NCBI RefSeq assembly: GCF_000702945.1
Contig: NZ_JNLE01000003.1
Coordinates: 2,279,501 to 2,343,500 of the forward strand
Direction: 5' to 3'
From: Clostridium sp. KNHs205
Lineage (GTDB): Bacteria > Bacillota > Clostridia > Lachnospirales > Lachnospiraceae
DNA: 64,000 bases
Numbering within the stretch: position 1 is the first letter of the stretch; each line of letters begins with the position of its first letter. Positions 24,380 through 32,683 of this stretch are shown piece after piece. The notes under the pieces are model-generated. The model had not been told where the DNA came from. It did no database searches and was given only the letters and a program-made list of their open reading frames with translations. The position numbers and the translations under genes were made by a program.

Positions 24380-25840
24380 ATGAGTGAAGCTTTAGAAAAA
24401 GCCAGAAAATATGAGAGAGAAGCAAGGGTACAAATACCGGAAGGACAAAAACCCTCCTTTCACGTGTGCGCTCCCGTTGGCTGGATAAATGATCCCAATG
24501 GTTTTTCCCTGTATCAGGGAGAATATCATTTATTTTACCAGTATCATCCCTATAGTACTGTTTGGGGACCAATGCACTGGGGACACAGTAAATCCAAGGA
24601 TTTTATTAAATGGGAGCAGTTACCCTGCGCTTTGGCACCGGATTCCGATTATGACGGGAAGGGATGTTTTTCCGGCAGTGCAGTGGAACAGGATGGAAAA
24701 CATATCCTGATGTATACAGGTGTATCGGCAGCAGAAACGGATGAGGGTACCGGAGTCAGACAGGTACAGTGTATTGCTGTAGGAGATGGTATTAATTATG
24801 AAAAACTGGACTGTAACCCGGTAATTACCAGCGATTTACTCCCGGAAGGAAGCAGCAGGGAAGATTTCAGAGATCCTAAGATATGGAAAGAGGGAGAAGA
24901 TTTTTATGCGGTAGTTGGCAGCAGAAGCAGCGATTCCAGTGGTCAGATTGCATTATTTACTTCTAAAGATGCCAAGGAATGGAGTTTCGTAAGTATTGTA
25001 GACAGCAGTCAAAATATCCATGGGAAGATGTGGGAATGCCCTGATTTATTTACCATAGATGGTGAGCATGTATTGATTACGTCACCCCAGGAAATGACAG
25101 CTATTGGAATGGAATTTCACAATGGTAATAATACATTATACATAGTTGGAGAACTTGACAGGGATAATAATACATTAATCAGAAAACAGGCAGCTGCAAT
25201 TGATTACGGACTGGATTTTTATGCACCTCAGACATTGGAAACGGAAGATGGTAGAAGGATTATGATTGCCTGGATGCAAAGCTGGGATAATCATATAACC
25301 CCAGCCGATTTTATATGGTCGGGTCTTATGACTATTCCAAGGGAAATTAAACTTGTAAACAATAGATTGTATCAGAACCCGGTAAAGGAATTGGAACAGT
25401 ATTATCAGAATGAAGTTAAATATGAGGCTGAAGCAATAAATGGACGAAAAGAATTTGAGGGTATACGCGGCAGGGAACTGGACTTTACGGTAGAAATTGA
25501 AGCTGGTAATTACAGGCGATTCACTGTCAGACTGGCAGCAGATAGTCGGTTTTTCTCTGAAATTATTTATGATCCCAGAGAAAACACGCTTACTTTTGAC
25601 CGTACTTACTCTGGTTTTACCAGGGATAGCATACACACACGTACTATGAAAGTAAAAGAACAGGGCGGGAGAATTAAGTTACGTATCTTAATGGATAAAT
25701 ATTCGGTGGAGATTTTTGTAAATGATGGAGAACAGGCTATGACTTCCCTGATTTATACTTCTTTGGAGGCGGAGAGTATCTGTTTCCTAAGTGAAGGATT
25801 AGCAACGATAGATATCCTCAAACATGACATAATCGTTTGA
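24380..25840 (+). CDS. scrB: Beta-fructofuranosidase / sucrose-6-phosphate hydrolase (GH32)
   Basis: A 486-residue canonical GH32 enzyme. The ATG at 24380 has AAAGGTGG eight bases upstream; a GTG at 24368 lies inside that site. The full triad is present: Asp38 nucleophile in WINDPNG, Asp165 in FRDP, and acid/base Glu219 in WECPDLF. The propeller covers about 30-330 and the C-terminal sandwich extends to the end. Length and lack of a signal peptide match intracellular sucrases (ScrB/SacA), which cleave sucrose, sucrose-6-phosphate or short fructo-oligosaccharides to give fructose. No PTS gene lies nearby and the island has an ABC importer, so unphosphorylated substrates seem more likely. The symbol marks similarity to ScrB, not proven specificity. 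The fructokinase gene follows after 116 bp. Confidence 0.9.
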   Translation: MSEALEKARKYEREARVQIPEGQKPSFHVCAPVGWINDPNGFSLYQGEYHLFYQYHPYSTVWGPMHWGHSKSKDFIKWEQLPCALAPDSDYDGKGCFSGSAVEQDGKHILMYTGVSAAETDEGTGVRQVQCIAVGDGINYEKLDCNPVITSDLLPEGSSREDFRDPKIWKEGEDFYAVVGSRSSDSSGQIALFTSKDAKEWSFVSIVDSSQNIHGKMWECPDLFTIDGEHVLITSPQEMTAIGMEFHNGNNTLYIVGELDRDNNTLIRKQAAAIDYGLDFYAPQTLETEDGRRIMIAWMQSWDNHITPADFIWSGLMTIPREIKLVNNRLYQNPVKELEQYYQNEVKYEAEAINGRKEFEGIRGRELDFTVEIEAGNYRRFTVRLAADSRFFSEIIYDPRENTLTFDRTYSGFTRDSIHTRTMKVKEQGGRIKLRILMDKYSVEIFVNDGEQAMTSLIYTSLEAESICFLSEGLATIDILKHDIIV

Positions 25841-25849
25841 TAGAATGGA

Positions 25850-25912
25850 ACCGCACAAAGAGAGATTAATCCATGCTTTATTAATGTTTCTGGTGCGGTA
25901 TCTTTCTTTTTA
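25850..25912 (+). terminator. Probable terminator or attenuator before fructokinase
   Basis: ACCGCAC (25850-25856) pairs with GTGCGGT (25893-25899), with an inner ATTAAT/ATTAAT hairpin and T-rich sequence to 25912. The loop is long, so part of the transcription may read through. Confidence 0.55.
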
Positions 25913-25956
25913 TCACAGGCGGCTAGTGTAAACCGTAAAAAATAAGGAGGAACGAA

Positions 25957-26931
25957 ATGAAAAAATTTGACGTAATTGCTCTGGGAGAATTATTGATTGA
26001 TTTTACGGATAACGGATTAAGTGCTCAGGGAAATACTATATTTGAGGCAAATCCCGGCGGGGCTCCCTGCAATGTTCTTGCAATGTTAAATAAATTCGGA
26101 CATAAAACTTCATTTATAGGTAAAGTAGGTCAGGATTTATTTGGTATAAAATTAAGAGCAGCCTTGGAGGAAGCGGGAATAAATACTGCCAATCTGATTT
26201 TGGATAAAGAAGTAAATACAACCCTGGCTTTTGTTCAGACTTTAAAAAATGGAGACCGTGATTTTTCATTTTACCGTAATCCCGGTGCAGATATGATGTT
26301 AACAGCAGATGAAGTGCAGGATAATTTAGTAAAGGAAGCCTGTATTTTTCATTTCGGAACCCTTTCCATGACTCATGAAACAGTCAGGAATGCAACAAAA
26401 AAAGCAATCCGGCTGGCGAAAGAAAACGGTGCAGTAATATCCTTTGACCCAAACCTCCGGGAGCCACTATGGAATTCTCTCGAAGCTGCGAAAAAACAGG
26501 TTGAGTTTGGATTATCACAGTGCGATGTGTTAAAAATTTCTGACAATGAAATCAGATGGTTTACCAGAGAGAATGATTTCGATGCAGGTATAGCAAAATT
26601 GAAAGCGGAGTATAACATACCGCTTATTTTACTGTCCATGGGACGCGACGGAAGCCGTGCTTATTATAAGGATAAACGTGTGGAAGTGCCATCATTCCTT
26701 CAGGAGAACACCATAGAAACAACAGGTGCTGGAGATACCTTTGGAGGCTGCTGCCTGAACTTTATATTAAAATATGGACTTGATAATATGAATGAAGATA
26801 GATTATTAGAAATGCTGACTTTTGCAAATGCAGCAGCGTCAATAATTACAACCAGAAAAGGTGCTTTACGGGTCATGCCTGATGTAAATGAGGTGAAAGC
26901 CTTTATACGGAGTAAGATACAGAAAAGATAA
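25957..26931 (+). CDS. scrK: Fructokinase (PfkB family)
   Basis: A 324-residue ribokinase-family sugar kinase. The N-terminal substrate part has GELLIDFT and the glycine motif NPGGAPCNVLAMLNKFG. The C-terminal signature TTGAGDTFGGCC carries catalytic base Asp260 and the anion hole. It phosphorylates fructose, most likely to fructose-6-phosphate, feeding glycolysis. Start ATG has AAGGAGG at 25943-25949. Position directly after a canonical GH32 gene and sequence type (GELLIDF, typical of bacterial ScrK/YdjE-like fructokinases) support fructose over ribose or KDG. It closes the fructan island, with a weak terminator after it. Clan is firm; the sugar is inferred. Confidence 0.88.
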   Translation: MKKFDVIALGELLIDFTDNGLSAQGNTIFEANPGGAPCNVLAMLNKFGHKTSFIGKVGQDLFGIKLRAALEEAGINTANLILDKEVNTTLAFVQTLKNGDRDFSFYRNPGADMMLTADEVQDNLVKEACIFHFGTLSMTHETVRNATKKAIRLAKENGAVISFDPNLREPLWNSLEAAKKQVEFGLSQCDVLKISDNEIRWFTRENDFDAGIAKLKAEYNIPLILLSMGRDGSRAYYKDKRVEVPSFLQENTIETTGAGDTFGGCCLNFILKYGLDNMNEDRLLEMLTFANAAASIITTRKGALRVMPDVNEVKAFIRSKIQKR

Positions 26932-26943
26932 TTCAGTAACTAA

Positions 26944-26971
26944 GAAGTATCTTGAAATTCTTCTTTTTAAA
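26944..26971 (+). terminator. Weak terminator after fructokinase
   Basis: A short stem, GAAG with CTTC, encloses a 12-nt loop and is followed by TTTTT. The stem is only 4-5 bp, so confidence is limited. Confidence 0.4.
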
Positions 26972-27090
26972 AAAGAAAAAATCGGACATAAGTATCCCTC
27001 ATTTTTACGGGTTTTGTTTTAAAGCATAAAAAAATCTTAGAACACCTACCCGGCTGTTAAGAATTTCTTGACAAACTGGGGATGTACGGC

Positions 27091-27207
27091 TCAGATTCTT
27101 TTCTGCTTTTTCATAACATAATATTCCATACTTCTTGCAATATAGGGATTCATTGCAAAAATAGCATGATATATAGGTGCTTTATCTCTATCTATAGAGT
27201 AAGCCAA
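27091..27207 (-). pseudogene. Possible gene remnant (38 codons)
   Basis: A short minus-strand frame from TTG 27207 to TGA 27091. It reads like a protein C-terminus, with the segment IFAMNPYIARSMEYYVMKKQ. The frame is open a little further upstream but is soon cut by a stop, and there is no ribosome site. The protein family is not recognised. It may be the remains of a deleted gene in the 475-bp gap between the fructokinase and GH42 genes; the rest of the gap holds only the palindrome at 27257. Confidence 0.25.
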
Positions 27208-27256
27208 GGATATTATACAACATATTTTATTTTAAGAAGTCTACTGGTGCAATGAG

Positions 27257-27302
27257 CAATATTTAAGGTACTGTTCATTAACAGACAGTACCTTAAATAT
27301 TG
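27257..27302. repeat. Perfect 18-bp palindrome (hairpin, possibly a repetitive extragenic element)
   Basis: CAATATTTAAGGTACTGT (27257-27274) and ACAGTACCTTAAATATTG (27285-27302) are exact inverted repeats with a 10-nt loop, and three more pairs extend the stem outward. No T run follows on either strand. It lies between the convergent fructokinase and GH42 genes, where it could protect or end transcripts from both sides. Confidence 0.65.
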
Positions 27303-27407
27303 TTCAGCGATAGACAAAAATAAGGGGCTTCACTGCACAAGATTACTCACCTATTTTGGTTATACAAAAACAATGAAGGAGAAATCTCTTACTATGAGTA
27401 TTTGCCA

Positions 27408-29486
27408 TCACTTTAATACCATTACCCCATATTTAACAAGTTGCGTTTTACCATGAACTTCCTCACCGGTGAGCAAATCGGTCATTGTTTTTTTCACATC
27501 TATCTCCATACTATAAGGCATATAATTTAGAACAAAAATATAGTCCTGGTTTTGTTTATTTCTTATGGCAAGCTCTATTTCTTTCGGTAATTCTATCACA
27601 TCTTTATATGGAGTTGCAAACCCAAGTTTTCTTAGGAATATTTCTGCTGTTTGCGTGGAAAACCCAGCTCCAAAATAATAAGCCTTCCCAGTGCCGATAG
27701 TATTTTCCACCAATGCCGGTTCACCATCATAATAGTTACCTTTAAAGGTAGCTAAAACTTTGGCACCTTCCCTGGCTTTAAGAATGTCATTAAAAATAGG
27801 TGCTTCTAATTTTTCTCCATCCCAAAGGGCATATTCGTCCTCATCAGCAGGACCAACCAGGGTATAGTCAGTGACTTTCACACCACATATATCACCTGCA
27901 AAACCAGGCAAAGGGAACATGGGGCAGCGTCCATATTCGTCTTTATAACCAGTGCGGGATCCCATAATCAGTATACCACCTTTTTCCACATAAGTTTTTA
28001 ATAAGTCGGCAGTTTCCTGGGTCAGAATGGTTGCATGAGGATAGACTAGAAGTTTGTACTTCATTAAATCCTCCAGGGTAGTTTTATTTGTATCGTTATT
28101 TTGCAGATAAAAGAAATCCATAGGGGTATGGGTTAACTGAGCGGCCGTAAACCAACCATTGTCACTGAAATCATCCAATGGTCCATGCCATTTATCCTGC
28201 TCACCATCCCAACTGTTATCGTAATCTTTCACTACGGCAACTTCCGCTTTATAATGAGCACCAGCAACTTCCGTAAGCCTATTAAAGTCATCGCGAATTG
28301 TACTTAATTCTTGAAGACGTCTATTGGGTTCGTTTGAATAACCGTTTAAGCCATGCCAGTAAATTTCTGTTCCGATCCAGCTGGTTCTCCAGCGGAAATA
28401 ACTGATAAAATCAGCACCGTGGGCCAGAGACTGGAAAGTCCACAGCCTCATCTGACCAGGTTTCGGAGCTGGTTGTTTCAGTCTGGAATCCCAGCCCCCT
28501 GGGCCGGATTGTTGTTCCATGATACCAAAGACAGGGGAAATGGACCTGGTTTTCATAAGGTTCCAGGAAGTTCTGCGGTCATTAAGATTCCCCGGTTTCT
28601 TGGGTTCTGTCCAGGTATCGTAAGCAAAATTGGGATAGGAATCATAGGTTATAAAGTCAAGGGTAGACTGTGTCATTTCGTGATTATCCAAATGTCCGAA
28701 AATGCCATTAGTGGTTATAAACTGGTGCGCAGTCTTATACTTTCTAATGATGTCTGCCTGTAATTTGCAGTATTCTATGGTACTTTTAGAGATAAACCGC
28801 TTTTCTTCCAGGGACAAATGTGGATTATTGGAATTGCTGACTGTTGGACGGGTCAGATGTAATTCCTCCCAGGAAGTATAAGTTTGATTCCAAAATGCAG
28901 TACCCATACATTCATTTAATTTATCCAGTGTCTGAAACTTATTTTTAAGGTATGTACGAAAAGCGGCATGATCGGATTCAGAATAAAATACATTTATTTC
29001 ACAATTTAACTCATTATCAATCTGCCAACCAATGATAGCAGGATGGGAGCAGTAGTGAGAAGCAATTTTATCAACGATTTTTTTCGTAAATTCTTGAAAG
29101 ACCAGGGAATTATGAGTGCTGTGTTTACGCATTCCATGACGGTATAAAGTACCGTCCTCTTTAGCGTTTAGAGATTCCGGGTATTTATGTGTAAGCCAGG
29201 CTGGGGGTGTTGCAGTAGGAGTACAGAAAATTACTTTCATGCCTTTTTGGTGGGCAAGGTCTAAAAAACGGTCAAAGAAGTCATAGGTATAAACACCTTC
29301 TGCTGGCTCAAATTTATTCCAGGCAAATTCTGCTATTCTTATAACTTCAATTCCAAGTTCAAGCATTCTATCAAGGTCGTCTTCCCATAAATTTTCCGGC
29401 CAGTGTTCCGGGTAATAACAAACTCCTAAAGTGGGTTTGGTTAATAGAAAAGATTTTTCTGATGAACTATTATGTATTACTGTCAT
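27408..29486 (-). CDS. Beta-galactosidase (GH42)
   Basis: A 692-residue GH42 enzyme of full length. The N-terminal TIM barrel opens GVCYYPEHWPENLWEDDL. Acid/base Glu159 is in IIGWQIDNELN and nucleophile Glu324 in FGIMEQQSGPGGW. A trimerisation domain (about 400-610, with the glutamine-amidotransferase-like fold) and a C-terminal beta domain follow. It cleaves terminal beta-galactose from oligosaccharides in the cytoplasm; no signal peptide is present. ATG at 29486 has AGGAGG at 29493-29498 on the minus strand. It is transcribed away from an AraC regulator with a 306-bp shared region that holds three copies of an 11-bp motif. Plant galactans or galacto-oligosaccharides are probable substrates, since no beta-galactoside importer adjoins it. 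Confidence 0.93.
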   Translation of the reverse strand: MTVIHNSSSEKSFLLTKPTLGVCYYPEHWPENLWEDDLDRMLELGIEVIRIAEFAWNKFEPAEGVYTYDFFDRFLDLAHQKGMKVIFCTPTATPPAWLTHKYPESLNAKEDGTLYRHGMRKHSTHNSLVFQEFTKKIVDKIASHYCSHPAIIGWQIDNELNCEINVFYSESDHAAFRTYLKNKFQTLDKLNECMGTAFWNQTYTSWEELHLTRPTVSNSNNPHLSLEEKRFISKSTIEYCKLQADIIRKYKTAHQFITTNGIFGHLDNHEMTQSTLDFITYDSYPNFAYDTWTEPKKPGNLNDRRTSWNLMKTRSISPVFGIMEQQSGPGGWDSRLKQPAPKPGQMRLWTFQSLAHGADFISYFRWRTSWIGTEIYWHGLNGYSNEPNRRLQELSTIRDDFNRLTEVAGAHYKAEVAVVKDYDNSWDGEQDKWHGPLDDFSDNGWFTAAQLTHTPMDFFYLQNNDTNKTTLEDLMKYKLLVYPHATILTQETADLLKTYVEKGGILIMGSRTGYKDEYGRCPMFPLPGFAGDICGVKVTDYTLVGPADEDEYALWDGEKLEAPIFNDILKAREGAKVLATFKGNYYDGEPALVENTIGTGKAYYFGAGFSTQTAEIFLRKLGFATPYKDVIELPKEIELAIRNKQNQDYIFVLNYMPYSMEIDVKKTMTDLLTGEEVHGKTQLVKYGVMVLK

Positions 29487-29538
29487 ATTGACCTCCTAAT
29501 TGTATGCTAATTTTGCTATGGATATCATTGAATAGTAC

Positions 29539-29613
29539 TATATTGTTATTGTATAATAAGAAATAGACATAGTATATATACCTATATTGGTATTTATATA
29601 AGTATATTGCTAT
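29539..29613. promoter_or_regulatory. Triple motif in the GH42/AraC divergent region
   Basis: TATATTGTTAT (29539-29549), TATATTGGTAT (29583-29593) and TATATTGCTAT (29603-29613) differ only at one middle base. The last two are 20 bp apart (two helical turns), and the first is 44 bp from the second. This is the pattern expected for direct-repeat AraC-type sites, the obvious binder being the product of 29793-30629. Confidence 0.55.
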
Positions 29614-29792
29614 TAATAGTTAGGTTTAAAAGTATATATTAAATTCCTAAATAAAATTAATCAGGTAAGTTAAAGCAATTTGAATTATACTTTGTTAACC
29701 TATTCAATATAAGAAATAGTTTATGGCATTTTATAACCTTGTTTAATAAAAGGAATTGACTTATGATAGATAAATAACAGACAGGAGAAGTT

Positions 29793-30629
29793 ATGAGAAG
29801 ACAGATATTTTTACCCATGATACATGAAAATCCTTATTTCTGTTTTCCAGAATCGGTGGGATGGTATAAAGAGGAACCCGGTCATTGTGCCATCAGAAAG
29901 AAAGAGGAATTCCAATATTTTAATCTTCATGTTGTTATTAATGGAAAAGGATATTTAAAATCCGATAAACAGCTTTATATTTTACAACAGGGAGATGCCT
30001 TTCTCTATTTTCCACAAGAAGAGCAGTACTATTATTCGGATGTTGAAAATCCCTGGGAAATCTTATGGGTTCATTTTAATGGGACTTATCTGAATGAATT
30101 TTTTATTGAAAGAGAACTTCATTCCTCAAATGTATGGACGCTCAAATTATGGGATAAAGTAAAACAAACTATCATAAATCTCCTGGAAGAAGCAGAAAAA
30201 CATGCAATTCTGCATCAATCCACTCTTTCCACACTAACCTATGGTATTATTTCAGAATTTATATGCCAGGCAGAACCCCTTACTGTAAATAAAGGTTTGG
30301 ATATTTATAATAGAGTGATAAGAATATTGCCGAAAATGCGAGAAATGTCTACAAAGCCCTTTGAATTAAAATTTTGGGCAGATGAATTAAGCATAAGCAC
30401 TTATTATTTTTGCAAAATGTTTAAAAAAACCACTGGAATGACCCCGACCAATTTTATTATGCTTTGCCGTTTACAGAAATCCAAGCAGCTGTTGATGGAA
30501 AACCGGAATTGGACGGTAAAACAAATTGCACTGGAATGCGGATATCCCAGTATCAGTTACTTCGGAAGGTTGTTTCTTGAAAATGAAGGGCTGACACCGG
30601 CAGAATACAGGCGAAAGCATCAATTGTAA
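29793..30629 (+). CDS. AraC family regulator, probable activator of the GH42 gene
   Basis: A 278-residue protein of the cupin-AraC type. The N-terminal cupin (about 25-110) shows LHVVINGKGYLKSD and GDAFLYFPQEEQYYYSD, the usual sugar-sensing sandwich. The C-terminal double helix-turn-helix (about 175-275) contains LSISTYYFCKMFKKTTGMTP and the second-helix signature CGYPSISYFGRLFLENEGLTPAEYR. ATG has ACAGGAGA at 29780-29787. It is divergent from the GH42 gene and most likely activates it in response to a galactoside, through the TATATTGNTAT sites between them. Family assignment is firm; target and ligand are inferred from position. Confidence 0.9.
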   Translation: MRRQIFLPMIHENPYFCFPESVGWYKEEPGHCAIRKKEEFQYFNLHVVINGKGYLKSDKQLYILQQGDAFLYFPQEEQYYYSDVENPWEILWVHFNGTYLNEFFIERELHSSNVWTLKLWDKVKQTIINLLEEAEKHAILHQSTLSTLTYGIISEFICQAEPLTVNKGLDIYNRVIRILPKMREMSTKPFELKFWADELSISTYYFCKMFKKTTGMTPTNFIMLCRLQKSKQLLMENRNWTVKQIALECGYPSISYFGRLFLENEGLTPAEYRRKHQL

Positions 30630-31287
30630 ATGATAAGATTAAAACTTTTAACGTCTCTTAAGTGGGCTAAATATCTTGTATTAGGCTGCAAATGAAGATT
30701 ATTGTCAATCATGAAATTCGCAAGCTTTAATGTTTCAGGCAGTTTATTTACAGTAGCGAATTAGCAGAACCAGCCTTATGCTTCAGGAGAAATTCCTGGA
30801 GGAATTTTTTGGCCCAAAATCACTTTGAGGAGGTGGCAAAAGCGCAAAGTGAACTCACATACATAATGTAATCCAAATATTTATGAGAAGTAATTATTTA
30901 TACGAGAAAGGCTCAATTACACTTTTGCAAACAGAAAAAAGCATTTGAGCAACCTCTTTTTTACTTAGATCATAATCAGAATCAATCCAAGAATTCAGGA
31001 AATAAAACGGACTGCTCTTTGAGCATGTTGTAGATTAATGGCCGCATGAAGGATGGTGCCATGCAGGGTATGCTGGAAATGGCCAATGGACATTACATCC
31101 GTGGAATCCGCCGGATGATTAAGGGAGAATAAGAACGTTAAGCGCATAATTATATCATATGATATAGATGAAAAGGCAGTCCATGAGAGCTGCCTTTAAA
31201 GTTATGAATTTCTATGCTTTTTGCCGATGTAATTCATTAATATATAAAACCAAAGGTTAAATCAGTAGGTAACACTCCTGAACAAAA
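30630..31287. other. Decayed intergenic region
   Basis: About 650 bp without an intact gene. TCACTTTG (30821-30828) and CAAAGTGA (30846-30853) form an inverted repeat resembling the internal repeat of the 3456-3645 element. A GC-richer fragment at 31046-31132 reads like a protein end. GCTCAA/TTGAGC pairs near 30910-30955, followed by a T run, may act as a terminator. The region looks like leftovers of deleted genes or of a mobile element. Confidence 0.4.
31046..31132 (+). pseudogene. Short C-terminal gene remnant (28 codons)
   Basis: Reads MKDGAMQGMLEMANGHYIRG and on to a TAA at 31130-31132; a stop lies just upstream in frame. GC content and codon use differ from the surrounding AT-rich gap, which suggests a gene end left after a deletion. 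No family recognised and no ribosome site. Confidence 0.25.
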
Positions 31288-32496
31288 TTAAATATCCTTA
31301 TTAGAAATTGTTTTTAAACGATAGTCATTTGGAGTAATCCCTAGCTTCTTTTTAAATACATTCTGAAAATAACTTTGACTAGAAAAACATAAATAAAAAC
31401 TGATTTCACTAATAGATTTATTGGTATAAGTCAAAAGGTATTTTGCTTCTTCTATTTTTCTGCTATTAATAAATTCATTGATACCAAAGCCCAGCTCCTG
31501 TTTAAATTTGCGTGAAATAAATGAGCGGCTTTTATTAACATTAGCGGCTACATCTTCAACAGTGATCGGGCGATTGGTATTTGCATTAATGTAATTAATG
31601 CATTCATATACACTTAATGAGATACCAGAAGGTATTTTCGATACAAGTACACGCTCTGTAAAATCAAACATCAATTGATACTGCAAGTTGTAAATGTCTT
31701 CTACTGAATATAGCTTTTCCATCTTCTGTATATAGACATCACTTAATTGATATGCACTTTCCATATCCAAGCCACCTTTAATCGCTGCTCTGGTAACTAG
31801 GGTTATCCCGGCTATAAAAAGATTCTTGATTTGTCTGATACCATTATCCGCTACTACACCAGGTGTTATTACAATTGGGGCTTCCAGAAGTTTTTTTAAG
31901 GCAGCCAAATCACCATTTTCAATAATGTTTAAGTATTGCTTTTCGAATTGATAAGTATTATGAAGATGTTGTTCTTCTTTTGCATTAAAAATTTTTGAAG
32001 TATGCTCTGTCGCTATTGGGAAAAGAATCTTACGGTTTTTATAATCTAAGATATCTTCCATAGTGAGTTTCTTATCATTGATAGAATAATTAAGGAAACA
32101 GAGAGTGTGAAGAAAGCGTTCAAAGGTCATTTTTGGAAAACTATTTATTAATTCATTAATTTGATTTATATGGCTTAAGGAAATCAAAGCATCCTGCATA
32201 ACTTTTTTTGTCATCTCTTTTGACAATAGGACGTTGGTGATGGGTCCAATGACAACACAACTATCCTTATTTTCATCGATTTTCACGATGCCAATATATA
32301 AAAATTGCTTCGTTACAATATACGTAACACTCTGAGGTTGGTTTACTAAGACCTCCAAATATTTTTGAACAATATCAAGAGCTGAATCAGCAGGAGGAAG
32401 TTGAAGCATTAGGGTATCCTTTTCATAAAACCATATCGGAATATTGGTGCAGTTGTATAGGTAATTACAAAAGAGCATCACATCTTTGTTTTTCAT
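31288..32496 (-). CDS. AraC family regulator with N-terminal sensor (paralogue A)
   Basis: A 402-residue regulator. The last 100 residues are the AraC DNA-binding pair: ITVEDVAANVNKSRSFISRK for the first helix-turn-helix and SEISFYLCFSSQSYFQNVFK for the second, ending KKLGITPNDYR. The N-terminal part (about 1-170) resembles a PAS/GAF-like sensor without a recognisable name. The middle has NGIRQIKNLFIAGITLVTRA and AIKGGLDMESAYQLSDVYIQ, a helical module also found in the gene at 43817-45031; the two are clear paralogues that flank the rhamnoside island. ATG has GGAGGTGG at 32501-32508 on the minus strand. It is divergent from the GH43 gene and probably controls it. Ligand unknown. Confidence 0.88.
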   Translation of the reverse strand: MKNKDVMLFCNYLYNCTNIPIWFYEKDTLMLQLPPADSALDIVQKYLEVLVNQPQSVTYIVTKQFLYIGIVKIDENKDSCVVIGPITNVLLSKEMTKKVMQDALISLSHINQINELINSFPKMTFERFLHTLCFLNYSINDKKLTMEDILDYKNRKILFPIATEHTSKIFNAKEEQHLHNTYQFEKQYLNIIENGDLAALKKLLEAPIVITPGVVADNGIRQIKNLFIAGITLVTRAAIKGGLDMESAYQLSDVYIQKMEKLYSVEDIYNLQYQLMFDFTERVLVSKIPSGISLSVYECINYINANTNRPITVEDVAANVNKSRSFISRKFKQELGFGINEFINSRKIEEAKYLLTYTNKSISEISFYLCFSSQSYFQNVFKKKLGITPNDYRLKTISNKDI

Positions 32497-32683
32497 TAAG
32501 CCACCTCCTGAACTAATATTATAATAACAGACACATAATTACAATACAAAAATAATATGCACAAATATAATAAATTAAACTACTGATTTTGAAGCTTAAC
32601 GTAGTTATAGAGCGACAGAATTGGAAGCGGAGTTTATGAGATTGAGTAATAACTAATAAATAACAAGTTATGAAAGGAATGAT

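Noticed and set aside
25175..25636. 153-codon minus-strand frame
   Set aside because: Antisense to the canonical GH32 gene; no independent support.
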